A DNA stretch of 64,000 nucleotides from positions 158,045,741 to 158,109,740 of the forward strand of contig CM041465.1 of the NCBI GenBank assembly GCA_023213395.1. The letters are read 5' to 3'. The first letter of the stretch is position 1. Each line of letters begins with the position of its first letter. The notes beneath the pieces were generated by a model. It saw only the letters and a program-made list of their open reading frames with translations. It did no database searches and had not been told where the DNA came from. Positions 1 to 10,689 of this stretch are shown here, one piece after another. Made by a program: the position numbers and the translations under genes. Origin of the DNA: Cycas panzhihuaensis (taxonomy: Eukaryota > Cycadophyta).

Positions 1-369
1 ATGCTAAGGTACAAGGCACCTTCTATGGGTGCAGTATCCTTGCCTGAAAGATCTGTGAAGAGAATGGTTACCCATTGTTCAGGTGCTCAAGAAGCTGTAA
101 AAGATATAGAAAAGAAAGGCTTCAGTAATGGATTCAAAGATGTTGCTCTGGATTCTGGTTGGTCCACATCTGGAAAATTACTATCTTCTATCAGGAAGGA
201 TGATGGTAAACATGAGTTACACAGTCCTGCAATGTTAGGATCTGATTACGAAGGCAAGTACTCTGGTAACTCAATGGGAAAATTACCTGTGACTCGCTGT
301 ACTCCAGAAAATAAAAGAAGACGAAGATGTGAATCTTTTAAGCCAATTGAAGTACAAATGGCTGGGTGA
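1..369 (+). CDS. 3' terminal coding part of an unidentified plant gene
   Basis: An open frame runs from the first base to a TGA at 367-369 (122 residues visible). The ATG at position 1 is probably not the true start, because the frame is open from the window edge and the N-terminal part or upstream exons would lie outside. The protein is polar, rich in Ser, Lys and Gly, with a basic cluster KRRRR at visible residues 105-109 close to the C-terminus (ending MAG). That cluster could act as a nuclear localisation signal, which is inference. No catalytic motif or membrane segment is seen and I do not recognise the family. Codon use and base composition are less AT-biased than the following DNA, and the downstream sequence carries a plausible polyadenylation signal, which supports a real host gene rather than a transposon. 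No upstream splice acceptor can be judged. Confidence 0.5.
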   Translation: MLRYKAPSMGAVSLPERSVKRMVTHCSGAQEAVKDIEKKGFSNGFKDVALDSGWSTSGKLLSSIRKDDGKHELHSPAMLGSDYEGKYSGNSMGKLPVTRCTPENKRRRRCESFKPIEVQMAG

Positions 370-1300
370 AACATAAGCACAATTTGGCATACTGTTGTAT
401 TTACAAATTAATGTATTTTAGAGACAAGATGTTGGTTATATTCCTTCTGTGACAAATTTTGTACAGCCCTGGATGGCTTCCTTGTGAGTTGAAAACAAGA
501 AGGATATCAGTACCAGGAACTGTTTTTTGCATGGAGACACACTAGGTGCAGCTTCATGATAAAACGACCCCCATTCTCTGAATATAGCAGGATGATTCTT
601 AGCTTTTTATTTTTGCTTACAAGCGCTTTTATTTTGGTTGTTGCCTTTACACAGTCAGCCATACCTGTTTAGGATTATAATATAGGTGTTAAATTTCAGA
701 TTCTAAATTTCTTCTGTTGCAGAGATCCCAGTCTTTCAATATTTGCAGTTGCTTGTTGCTTTGAAGAAGATTTCCCAAGCAAGGAGTACGCATGTTTCTT
801 AAATTTCAGGCTTACTCAAAAATCTGCTGTTCTGATGACTGCATTGATTGTTCCTTTAAAAATCAGCTATACATGATATCTAGCCAAGAATACTATAGTG
901 TGATGATCAATTGTTATCTTCAGCGTATATTGAATTGGTTCTTCCTGTCTTCTAGTCCTTCTGAGAAATGTGAGTATTGTTGCATAGAGGACATTAATTG
1001 ACATGAAATAATCGAAACCTGACTCATCAGTTCTATCCATTCAGGTTTGTCTCTGGTATCAGAACTTGACAGGCAATTATCTTTTTTTACCATAATTGTT
1101 GTTTCTGCCATTTAATATGTGGGCCTAATAAAGCTCTTATTTATCAGGTAAATGATCAGATTATCCGGAACAATTAGGCCTTGTCTTTGGCATCAGAGCT
1201 TGCCTGGTAATTGTCTTTTACCATAATTGCTTATTTATGCTTGTTAACATGGCCCTGGTAAAGCCCTTATTTGGCAGGTAAAGCTCTGAAATACCATTCA
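370..1300 (+). other. Probable 3' UTR and downstream flank of the gene at 1-369
   Basis: No coding sequence is convincing here. T-rich tracts and an AATAAA hexamer at 1127-1132 suit a plant 3' UTR or its immediate flank. A pyrimidine-rich stretch ending TTGCAG near 716-721 could be a splice acceptor, so a 3' UTR intron is possible but unproven. The segment contains the tandem duplication listed separately. Confidence 0.35.
1045..1283 (+). repeat. Two diverged tandem copies, period about 134 bp
   Basis: Unit 1 starts near 1045 and unit 2 near 1179. Both contain in order a TTGTCT-TGG-ATCAGA-CTTG block, a TTTACCATAATTG block, a GGCCT/CCTGGTAAAGC-CTTATTT block and an end in CAGGTAAA. The copies differ at many positions, so the duplication is old. 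The motif TGGTATCAGA near 1054 resembles a retrotransposon primer-binding site but has no LTR next to it. Confidence 0.7.
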
Positions 1301-2234
1301 CCTTTTCTGGATTGTTCCTTGGACAAGCCCCCCCCTGTTTTCATGAGAGTATGGTTCGTCTGTGGAGGTGAAAGTGTGATTTGTGTGTGGGGCTGGTAGA
1401 TGACAATGCAATGTAGTTCAGAAGCATGCGTTTAAAAAGGTTTCACAAGGGAACTTATCCTGTAGAATTGAGGATGCCAGAATTGAAAGATCTGACAAAA
1501 ATGTCTCTCAAATTCGAAGTATTGATATCAGTGAAATCATTTGGATGTCTAGTTGGTTGATCTGTGCGCCCAAGTCTTGCATGCATGATGATTGAAATGC
1601 CAATTGAAAGATGGTGAAATATTTGTATTTCATAAGGCATGCATCAGGTTAGGACCATTCCCAACAACAAATTGTGAAATTATGAATACTGAGATTAAGA
1701 CTTGAATATGACAAAGATGAGATGGAAGAGTTCAGAACTGAATGTGCAGTTCGTGGGTTGTCTCGGACATAGGATAGGGAATTGATCTGTTGGCATGCAT
1801 CACCCAAACAAGGGAGAGTACAGGAATCTATAAAAGGTTGGTTGATGGTAGTCTCTGCAACACGTACAACACAATGTATAATATAATGAGATACTCAGCA
1901 CAACGACACATTATAATATAATGTTCATTGCTATTTGAGGGGTGGACAGGATAAACGTTAACACACAACATAAAGCCACAAGATAATATAATATTTTATT
2001 AGGCCAACCTTTGCCATTTGGGGGTGGAGAGGTTAAATACACGAGTCCTTTTTTGAAACCCATCTCACCCTATATATAGAAAATCCTTATAATCATAATC
2101 AAAACATTGGCGTGGGACATTATGAAAGTTATGGAGAAATTGTGGATGGAACATGGGCTTCTTAGTAATCAACAATCAAGTAGTTTTTTTAGCTTGTGAA
2201 ATGTTTTAGATACATAGATTTGATTTTTGTTCGG
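1301..2234. other. Non-coding AT-rich spacer with a weak internal repeat
   Basis: No gene or mobile-element coding sequence is supported. A diverged direct repeat of period about 83 bp is visible: a TAATATAAT block followed by TGCTATTTGAGGGGTGGACAGG (1929-1950) and TGCCATTTGGGGGTGGAGAGG (2012-2032). Confidence 0.5.
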
Positions 2235-2251
2235 AAAAAAAAAAAAAAAAA
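2235..2251 (+). repeat. Poly(A) tract of 17 bases
   Basis: An uninterrupted run of A follows TTCGG. No LINE or SINE body could be recognised immediately upstream, so it is annotated only as a homopolymer. Confidence 0.85.
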
Positions 2252-2595
2252 CATTGAAAGTGTAACACATTAATTTATAGGTTTAAAAGTTAATTAAACA
2301 AATAACCTTAATCCTTTAAAGAAATATTTCAGTGTACTAAATTGTTCCTAATAAAGGTAGGTATTTAATATTATATAAGTAGATGAAGCAAAAATGAATG
2401 CTATCCATCCCTTAATAAAGGTTGTTATGTAATAATATGCTATTTGAGTTTGCCCTATGTATATAACTAATTTAGAAAAGGGCATGCCTAACCATCCATC
2501 TACCATATGTAAGCTATATACTAAATTAAATGAAATTATATTTTATATATCAATATTTATGTATTCTCTCTCTTCCCTCTCCCCTATCCCCACAT

Positions 2596-2626
<31 letters not shown>
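2596..2626 (+). repeat. Compound microsatellite (TA)n(GA)n
   Basis: A TA-dinucleotide run passes directly into a GA-dinucleotide run ending before TGGCACAC. Confidence 0.9.
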
Positions 2627-4120
2627 TGGCACACACAAAATTTTAAATAAAAGCTTGTTCAATTGTCTACATCATCTAGTGAAATAAAAAATATAAAAGG
2701 TCAAGTATATTTTTAAATAAACGATAACATAATATATTAAAATTTAAGTTGTCTCTTTGTATAAATTATGTCAATTGTGTATAAATCTTATTCATTATTT
2801 GTTCAAATCATAAATAAATTCTACAACAATCTATCAACTTATCTATCTTTATATGTATCCATAAATATTTTCTAAGGATTTATTGTGAGATGGTTTGGTC
2901 TATACAATCACATAAAGGTAGTATTAACATCTATTATCTATTATTTAGCATCTATTATCTATTATTTACATGTTCTATATTTTGCATATTTTGTTTTCAA
3001 ATGTTCCCCTTTCTCTTCCTTCACACGCAAAGTGTTCATTGTTTTTATTAGGATTGCATATGGAAATGCTGATAAAGCTTCTTTTGATGGATAGTTGATA
3101 AAAATCAATATAATAGTGAACAAAATTTTCCATGGTATACCTAATATTTAGTTTAAAATATGCAAATGTGTTATGTGTTCAATCGTTTGTACTTAATTTG
3201 AGGGCTATGGACTAGTCAAATTGAGAGATTGATGAAGTATGCAATAGTGTGATTTTGATAGATTAGACCTCTCTCACATTTTCCCCAAGTTGTTTGGTAC
3301 ATGAATTTTGAAAATGAAAGGATGATAGCTTGTTTTGAAAATGAAAGGATGGGGACTTCGTGTTTTTATTCTTTTTCTTTCAAGCACCATATAGTAAATT
3401 CCCACTCCCAATGCCCCCCCTTTTTTTAAAGAATAAAGCTATTGGAAATATGAACTGGTGTACTATTTTTAGAGATCTTCCAAAATGCATAAACTTTTTG
3501 TCAAACCATGCTCTAATCTTGGATTATGAGCGAGGAGATCACTTGCTCGTATCATATATGGAAGAATATGGAAGCATCAGTATGAAATCAATCAATATTA
3601 TCAATCAAACTAAGATCGTAGTCTCCGACAAGAATGCAAAATTCTTCTATGTCATTTCCATACATATGGCATATTCAACCTCGTGATTCTGTTATGGATT
3701 GGTTCCAAACTATGGGAATAGATTGACAATATCACAAACTCCTTATGGCTAGTCAAGTAGTAAAAATATGACCTAGAAGTCTAGAGGAATCCCTTCCATT
3801 TTACTTTGAAACTCTTATTATTGAATACGAGAGAGATGAATACATACGTACCAAAGAGAAGTAAGTCCCCCATTTTTTTTGGTTTTGGACAAATTGTTTT
3901 TGACCAATATGACTGAGCTAGATTTAATAGAATCTAAAAAGCTTGCTTGGAGCTTGAAGTGTTTAGTTGTTATGTTGTTATATGTTAAGTTGTCAATTAG
4001 AGAAAATAAATAGGTAGAGAGGATAAGAGAAACAAAAAAGTGAGAGATAGTTGTGAGGTAATGTGCCAAAAATTTTATTTTTTTTGTTTTTTGGTTTTCT
4101 TGCATGCATATTCATAATTT
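2627..4120. other. Non-coding AT-rich spacer
   Basis: No recognisable gene or retrotransposon domain. A short exact tandem repeat built on CATCTATTATCTATTATTTA occurs at 2929-2968. A 108-codon open frame at 3360-3686 shows no family motif and lies in low-complexity flanks; it is not called a gene. Confidence 0.5.
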
Positions 4121-4121
4121 T

Positions 4122-4153
4122 GTAATGTGTGTGTGTGTGTGTATATATATGTG

Positions 4154-4194
<41 letters not shown>
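4122..4194 (+). repeat. Compound microsatellite (GT)n / (AT)n
   Basis: A GT run (from about 4123) is followed by short TATA/GTGT alternation and a long AT run to about 4194. Confidence 0.9.
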
Positions 4195-4196
<2 letters not shown>

Positions 4197-4279
4197 TATA
4201 CATTATATATATTTGTAAAAACTACCTAAACTTATAATTTCAAGAGTGTTTACAATTATAATCAAGAACCACCTATAGG

Positions 4280-4564
4280 TATAGTCAATAATTGCCTACT
4301 ATTACAACCAATAACTACCTACTATTATAGTTAATAACTACCTAATGTTATAGTTAGAGAGCTACTAATCCATAATTTCCTGTGTGTTAGTTGCAACATA
4401 TCACTATTAAGTTGTGGCAGATCATGATCGGGATGCCATGGACTACAACGAAACACAATTAGCTTTTGACAAATTGCGACTATGCTATGACAGATTATGA
4501 TGGATAATGACCAAGTTGTAATAGGATGCAATCTCTTAAAGTTAATTATTGCTACCTTTCAACA
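4280..4564 (-). mobile_element. Right part of a 3' LTR of antisense copia element E1, with a minisatellite
   Basis: The edge at 4561-4564 reads ...CTTTCAACA on the plus strand (TGTTGAAAGG on the minus strand) and is followed at 4565-4574 by TTCCCACTTA, a polypurine tract on the minus strand next to the RNase H remnant. That arrangement is expected at the 3' LTR of an antisense copia element. The left edge is not resolved and may reach the microsatellite. Three units of about 23-24 bp (AATAACTACCTACTATTATAG-like) occur near 4285-4352. Confidence 0.5.
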
Positions 4565-5800
4565 TTCCCACTTAGCAAGAGATTAAATCAAACAATTTGA
4601 TTCACTCTCATGCAAGTTCTATGTTGTTCATGCCATTCATTAGTAACTCCTTTAATGAGAACATTTGCAACCATTTTATTTATGCTACAAAAAACAAGAT
4701 TGACATCACCTAACTCGATTTTGTCTTTTACAAAATGATGTATATCTATGTGTTTTGAGTTGGCATAATAATTAGGATTCTTTGCAAAGGTAACTAAACT
4801 CTATCACATAGAATAGTTATTGGTACTTCTACTGTAAACCCAATTTCTTCAATCAATTTTTTGAGCCAAATTGCTACCTTTATTGCTTGAGTTGCCACCA
4901 TATATTTAGCCTTTGTGGATGATAATACAACTATGGGTTGTTTTTTGTTGCTCTAAGTTACAACACCACCAAATAGATTAAACACATATCTTGTTATTGA
5001 TCTTTCACTATCAAGGGTTTCTATCAAGTATTTGAAGATTCATTTTACCACTACCCAATGTTGTGGCCTTGATTTACTCATTAACTTGTAACTCCTCCTA
5101 CAAATGTAGTGTTAGCTCTAGTACAAACCATTACATGCATTAAATTGTCTATTGCTCTCTTATACAGAATCAATTTCGTAGCTTTTATCTTTTCAACCAT
5201 TTGAGCAAGCATGTCTTAAAATAATATGTTCTTGTGGCTTTATAATTTTACATTCTAAATCTTTTGAGGATGTTATCTGATTATGTATATTGGCTTAGGC
5301 AATTCTTTTTCTCTATTCTATTTCTTAACACTTGCATTCCAAGGTAGTAATGGATTTCTCTAAGATTTCTCATCTCAAATTTGGAAGGCAATTAATATTT
5401 TATATTTGATAAAAGTTATTTATTATTTACAAAGACATTAATGCCACTAACATAAAGAGAAATTATGATAAGTATATTTTCAATATATTTTGCATATATG
5501 TTATAATTAACATTACTCTTTGCAAAACCTTATGTGATTAGAAAGTTGTTTATCTTCTAGTATTAGAATCTAGGAGACTAGTTCAGTGCATATAATGACT
5601 TATGGAGCTTAGAAACTAGATGCTCCTTCCTCTTGGCTATATACCCTCTAGGTTGGTTCATATAGATCTCTTCTTGAAGATTTCCATTTAAGAAAGCTAT
5701 CTTTACATCTATTTGATACACTTCTATACTATACGTTATTGCAAGTGCTAACAAAACTCTAATAGATGTAATTTTTATTATAGCAGAAATTAGTTGAGAG
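4565..5800 (-). pseudogene. E1: Ty1/copia pol remnant (reverse transcriptase to RNase H)
   Basis: Read on the minus strand from about 5790 leftwards, the sequence gives copia reverse-transcriptase blocks such as TSIRVLLALA, QIDVKIAFLNGNLQEEIYM and NQPRGY, matching the family block Q-M-D-V-K-T-A-F-L-N-G. Further left it decays, with many stops, into RNase H, ending with a VANVLIKG stretch (family ADxLTKxL) near 4620-4680, a few bases before a polypurine tract and the LTR edge. Protease, integrase and gag are absent: the element is truncated at about 5800 within reverse transcriptase. It makes no functional product. Confidence 0.8.
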
Positions 5801-6050
5801 AGCCTTCCAAGCCAAAGGAAAATAAAAAATAGACATACCTAGGGCAATCCTTGACTTCAAGAATTTGGCATTGTCCCCTTAAGAGGTGATCCCAGATTCA
5901 TGGATTACATGCATTTCGTAAAACCCTTTGGTGAATAGAAAATATCATCTAGAAATTTTTTTAATATCTTTGTGAAAGGGGGATGTTTTCCATCAATAGT
6001 TTGTAGAGGAGCAAGATTTTAATTCTTTTAAATAAGTAAGTCATATTGTA
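5801..6050. other. Unassigned stretch between copia E1 and the next LTR
   Basis: No domain or repeat relation to neighbouring elements was recognised. Confidence 0.4.
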
Positions 6051-6641
6051 TGTCCCTCTATCTATTTACCAACATTGTTCCCAAATAAGATATAAGAACA
6101 TATGCACAATTAGAGAATAATACATAAATCATAGTGTGAACTAATTGCTTTGTATTAATAAAGCGAGAACTACATCTAGTTCTCTCACAACCAAATGCAG
6201 TTCCAAGAACAACACAAAATTGGAGGGATTCAAATAGAGGGGAATTGATAGATAGTTGTACAAGGAAGAAGATCCTAGCCTAAGTGATGGCACAATAAAT
6301 ATGAATACATCTTTTATATAATAAGGATTATAATCATCTTTTATATTTGTATAGAACTAGCTAATCATTATATACACATTAGTCGTAATCCTCTTTTAAT
6401 CATAATTCTAACTACAATATGTTAATTGATTACAATATGATAATATAATTTGAGTTCTAATTTTGTTTCTTAATTGTAATCCAGTCTTTGATTGTGTCTT
6501 GTGATTGTAATCTAGTCCTTAGTTGTGCCTTTTGATTACAATTGAGTCTCTGATTACGCCTTCTGATTATAATCCTACTATCGATTGTACCTACTAATAT
6601 GCTTCTACACTTGATTTTCTCTTATAAAAAGTTGTCACACA
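6051..6641 (-). mobile_element. LTR of E8 (probable 3' LTR of an antisense element)
   Basis: This 591-bp block is clearly similar in the same orientation to 37047-37677. Plus-strand edges are TGTCCCTCTATC... and ...GTCACACA. Just right of it, TATCTCCCCTAAC is a polypurine tract on the minus strand, which identifies this as the 3' LTR of an antisense element extending to the right. Four 31-bp tandem units (TTGTAATC-based) lie at 6474-6597, against five units in the partner LTR. Confidence 0.65.
6474..6597 (+). repeat. Four 31-bp tandem units inside the E8 LTR
   Basis: Units begin TTGTAATCCAGTC, TTGTAATCTAGTC, TTACAATTGAGTC and TTATAATCC, each 31 bp long and ending in a CCTTxTGA/CCTACTAA-type segment. 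The partner LTR has five units at 37476-37630. Confidence 0.8.
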
Positions 6642-7554
6642 TATCTCCCCTAACATGACTATCAAATGCTCTCACTTGATTACAAATTCGAAATTTCCCC
6701 CCATTTCTTGCCCCCAAAATTTTAAACTACGACTATTGAGGAGACTGCCCTACTCGACAGCGCAATACCTCACGTGCCTCTTGTTTTGAGTATTTAAGCT
6801 TTAAAAATTTCCTCTTAGAGTATGTGGAATCTAGTCTCACAACACTCGATGCAGGTATCCAACCTTTTTATTAAACAATAACATCCAAGGCTAAGACATC
6901 TTGTTGGGTCTCCAATTACTTCATATTTGGCAAATCATCTGTCTACAATCTTGTAACATCATCATATAAATCCCTAGTCAAGTCTTTTGCAACTATTAAC
7001 TCTTTCTACAACATGTGGATTTTCTTTATCAGTTTTTATGGTTGCTTGGAATCTTCCTCTGTCTTCAAAATCCAAGTGCCCAACTTACAAATTACCTCCT
7101 CTAACCCCTCCATAATTTGTAAAACAAATGTATCTTTGAACTTCTCCATTTGAGTTTCCACATTCAAGATGTCATCTATCCACTCCATAATGAGTTTATA
7201 GAGAAACTCCAACCTTTTTTTGGTGAGGATGGTTTTTTTGCTGAGCTTCTTAAAGTTACTCTTCTAGTCATTCATAGTTGCTTGAATTGGAGGTAGTTTT
7301 TGCATCTTATTTTCAAGCTTAGTGATAAGTTGTCGAGTTACATACACTAGGAAAGAAGTCTTATATTTGAAGAAATTTTGAGGTTCATAAAGCATGGGGT
7401 CTAGCGTTTCTTTAAATGTTCATCCTTAAAAAGTTCTATTTTTTCTGTCTCATGTAATAATTTTTCTATTAATTTCCACTTTCTTTTTTCTGTAATTGCC
7501 TTTCTAGAATCCTCCTAGAAAACTGTTGATTTCCTTGGTTCGTTAAGGTCAAAT
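6642..7554 (-). pseudogene. Antisense coding-like remnant next to the E8 LTR
   Basis: On the minus strand, roughly 7213 to 7060 reads as a fairly long open stretch beginning LYKLIMEWIDDILNVETQ and continuing with helical, Glu/Lys-rich residues (MEKFKDTFVLQ, GLEEVICKLG), interrupted by stops beyond. It looks like a coiled-coil protein remnant. By position it would be the 3' part of E8, or a piece of another element; the family is not recognised. The rest of the segment is non-coding. Confidence 0.35.
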
Positions 7555-8099
7555 GGTGAATTATGTCAAGTAAATCTCCTTGTTTTTCCCTTTTTCTCTA
7601 ATAAAGTGATGGTGTACTTCAATGTACTTCGTTTGAGCATGTAGAACTAGATTTTTAGTCAACTTCATTGCACTTTGATTGTCACATAAAAGCATTATTG
7701 AATTTTATTATTATTGATCTAGGTCTGCCAGAAGTTGTCTTGACTAGATTACTTCACAAGATGCACTAACCGTTGACTTTTATTCAACTTCTGTGGATGA
7801 TAATGCAACTGTTGGTTGCCATTTGCTACTCCATGACATTGCACTTGGTCCAAAGAAAAAATAATACCCGCTTGTTGATTTTCTCTTTTCTTTATCTCTT
7901 GTCAGTTTGAGTTGTAAAACTCGACCAATTGTCCTAACTTGACTTTTGGATAAGTAAGTTATAAGTCAGTTGTTCTTTTCAGATATCTGAGTATTCTTTT
8001 TGCAACTTTCTAATGACCCGATTTTGGATCCTACATGTATCTAGAGACTAGACCAATTGAGTATGATATGTCAAGTTTAGTTATACTGAGGTATATCAG

Positions 8100-9010
8100 A
8101 CTCCCAATTAGTTATTTGTACAATGTTGCATCAACTAATGCTTCTTCGTTAGTTTGAGTCAAATCACATCCAATTTCTATAATAGTTATACAGTTATTGC
8201 AATCTCCAATTTTAAACTTTGTCAACAAAATTTTGATGTATTTACTTTGAGATAAGGTGTTCAAATATTCTTTTAAACTTTGTCAGCAAAATTTTGATGT
8301 ATTTACTTTGAGATAAGGTGTTCAAATCTTCTTTTTGATTAACTTTTATACCAAGACAGTAATTCAGAAGTCTTAAGTTAGTCATTTCAAACCATTTCTC
8401 TAGTTTTACTTTTATATCTACTATGGATCCTGTGTAACTTCCTGTGAGAATCATATCATCTACATAGACCATGATTATTATGATCAGTCCTTGGCTCTTC
8501 TTGGTATATAGACAGGAGTCTAACTTACTACTGTGAAATCCATTTTAAGTGAGGTATTTATCCAACTTAGCATACCATGCCCTTGGTGTTTGCTTCAATC
8601 TATATAAAGCCTTTTTTAATTTACACACAAAATTTTCTTTATCCTTTTGAATATATCCTTCTAACTGGGTCATATAAACTTCTTCCTTGAGTTCTCTATT
8701 CAAGAAGGCACTTTTTACATCTAACTAATAGATCTTCTAATTAAATTAAGTAGCTAGGGCTATTACAATTCTTGCTATATTAAATTTTTCTATAGGTAAG
8801 AAGATTTTCTCATAATCTATCCCTACTGTCTGGGTGTATCCTTTAGCCACTAATATAGATTTGTACTTTCTTATTTTACCATTAGAATTTTCTTTATTTT
8901 ATACACTTATTTGTAATTAACAACAGGTTTACCTATAGATAGCTTAACTAGTCCCATGCTTGGTTTTTAGAAATTGATTCCAATTCCATGTTCATGGCAG
9001 TTTGCCATTC
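8100..9010 (-). pseudogene. E2 reverse transcriptase remnant
   Basis: The open piece at 8472-8242 starts MVYVDDMILTG, which carries the YVDD catalytic motif of copia reverse transcriptase, followed by an LNYCLGI-like block (family LGxLxYFLGI). Upstream on the minus strand (8520-8720), blocks like [20 protein letters not shown] and [15 protein letters not shown] are readable across frameshifts. In vivo this enzyme would copy element RNA in cytoplasmic particles; this copy is inactive. Confidence 0.8.
8211..8332 (+). repeat. Nearly exact 61-bp tandem duplication inside the E2 RT/RNase H junction
   Basis: Unit 8211-8271 and unit 8272-8332 both read TTTAAACTTTGTCA(A/G)CAAAA through GTGTTCAAATATTCT/CTTCT, with only a few mismatches. 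The duplication adds about 20 codons to the remnant, so it arose after the element lost function. Confidence 0.85.
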
Positions 9011-9065
9011 TTTGTGTTGCCTTGCTTCTTCATAAGATTATAGTTCTACATTATTGAATAGTGCC

Positions 9066-9446
9066 TTATGTTTTTGACTTTTGGTTATATGTATAAACAC
9101 CTCTTTTTCCTTCCTCAAGAATCTTAAGATACCATGTTGGTATCTTCTTAGATGTTGTTTTTACTTGTTTGTCTTCTTCAACCCTGGAGTCAACAGGTGG
9201 TGAGAGTACCCTCTCTGATTTCTTAGCTTCATCCATTCCTATATCTTTTGAATTGATTCTTAAAATTTCTTCAGATAAAGATTCTTCTAGAAGAATCATT
9301 TTTGGTGGTTCCTCAATCTCTTGACATGGAAGTATATCTTTAACTAAATCATCTTCATTGAATACAACATCTCTACTTATATAGATCTTGTTTATTTTCA
9401 GATGTATATATTTATAGGCCTTTGAATTTTTGCTATACCATATCAT
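9066..9446 (-). pseudogene. E2 integrase-RT linker remnant
   Basis: A 126-codon open stretch begins MIWYSKNSKAYKYIH and contains KINKIYISRDVVFNEDD, the typical copia junction block (xxxxISRDVxFxE) after the integrase C-terminal domain, followed by an acidic linker (LLEESLSEEILR...). It is one of the longest open pieces of E2 but lacks catalytic residues. Confidence 0.75.
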
Positions 9447-9449
9447 TAT

Positions 9450-10370
9450 GTATTTTATACTTTTGCAATTATGTTTTTATCTTTTTTATCTAGAATGTGA
9501 ATAAATATTGGATATCTAAACATTTTTAAATTACTCACATCTTGTTTGTATCCTGTCTAGGACTCTTTTGGTGTAATTTGATCTAGGGCTTAAGTTAGAC
9601 TTTGGTATATCAGATACCTAGCTATGTTTATTGCTTTTGCCCAATATGTCCTCAAGATCTGCCTTCCTTAGATCATACTATATGCCATTTCAATGATTAT
9701 TCTATTTTTGTGCTATACTACTCTATTAGACCGTGGTGTATTTGGAGTTGTGAGCTGTCTACATATTCTATGAAACCTACAGAAGTTCAGCAGATCTTTT
9801 GAGATGTATTCTCTAACTCTATCAAACTTGATACATTTTATTTTATTTTCACATTCAAGTTCAACATTTGCCTTAAATTCTTTAAATTTTTTTAAAACTT
9901 TAGATTTATTATAAAGAAAGTAAATCCATATTTTCCTAGAGAAATCATTGATGAAGGTGGTAAAGTATGTACCTCTATTTATGGAACATAGAGTGATTAA
10001 CCTATATAAATATGTGTGAATTAACTCTAATTTGGCTTTTACTCTCTATTCATCTTTTTTAAAAGGAAAATAATATTATTTTCCAAGAAAGCAACATTTA
10101 CAAATTAGACGCTAAAATAAAACGTTAAGAAGACTAATAACCATTCTATATTTATACAATAATTCTAATATATTTGAAGAGATATGTCTATATTTCAAAT
10201 GCCAGAGTTTTTTATTATCAATATTTACAATAATATACACTTTTACATCCTTCTTTTCAATAATAAGGTTAGAAAGTTGTCTATATAGATCATTGTTTTC
10301 TATACCTTTGGTAATTTCAATACCACCCTTTTTCATATCTAGAATATGATAATAACTTTTTTTATAAAAA
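9450..10370 (-). pseudogene. E2 integrase region remnant
   Basis: Lies between the protease and linker pieces. The part at 10336-10112 reads LWHLKYRHISSNILELL on the minus strand, matching the copia gag-pre-integrase block LWHxRLGHxS. The catalytic DDE core is too frame-disrupted to trace residue by residue. Confidence 0.65.
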
Positions 10371-10377
10371 ATGCTTA

Positions 10378-10650
10378 CTAGTTTTTCTTACAGAGTTGAG
10401 AAATAAATAAAAGATTCTTTTTGAGTCTAGACATAAATAGTACATTATCATTTTTTTGGATAATGCCTTTCACTTCAATAGTCACAATGCCAACCCCTAT
10501 GATGTTAAGTGGGTATTTATCTTCTAACTTAACTGATTTGTTAGGAGAGTAAGGTTTGAGTATTTCAAACCAATCTTCACATCTAGTCATATGTTTGGAA
10601 CCGTTGAAGTTAATGTACCTAACTTCTTTATCTTTAATACTTGTAGTCAT
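10378..10650 (-). pseudogene. E2 aspartic protease remnant
   Basis: A 90-codon open stretch contains YINFNGSKHMT, aligning with the copia protease block W-x-x-D-S-G-A-S-x-H-M-T. The catalytic Asp-Ser-Gly has become Asn-Phe-Asn-Gly, so the active site is lost. The C-terminal block LFMSRLKKNLLFISQL matches the family VxYVPxLxxNLLSxSQL. Confidence 0.75.
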
Positions 10651-10689
10651 TGTAGCTACAAAAGCTATTTCCTCTTTGTCTTCATCAGG

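Noticed and set aside
1054-1063. TGGTATCAGA as a retrotransposon PBS
   Set aside because: No LTR edge upstream; part of a tandem duplication in the gene's 3' flank.
3360-3686. 108-codon open frame
   Set aside because: No recognisable domain, begins with a poly-Phe low-complexity run, and flanks are non-coding; not enough to call a gene.
6470-6600. CRISPR-like direct repeats
   Set aside because: The 31-bp units are contiguous without unique spacers and lie in an LTR of a plant element.
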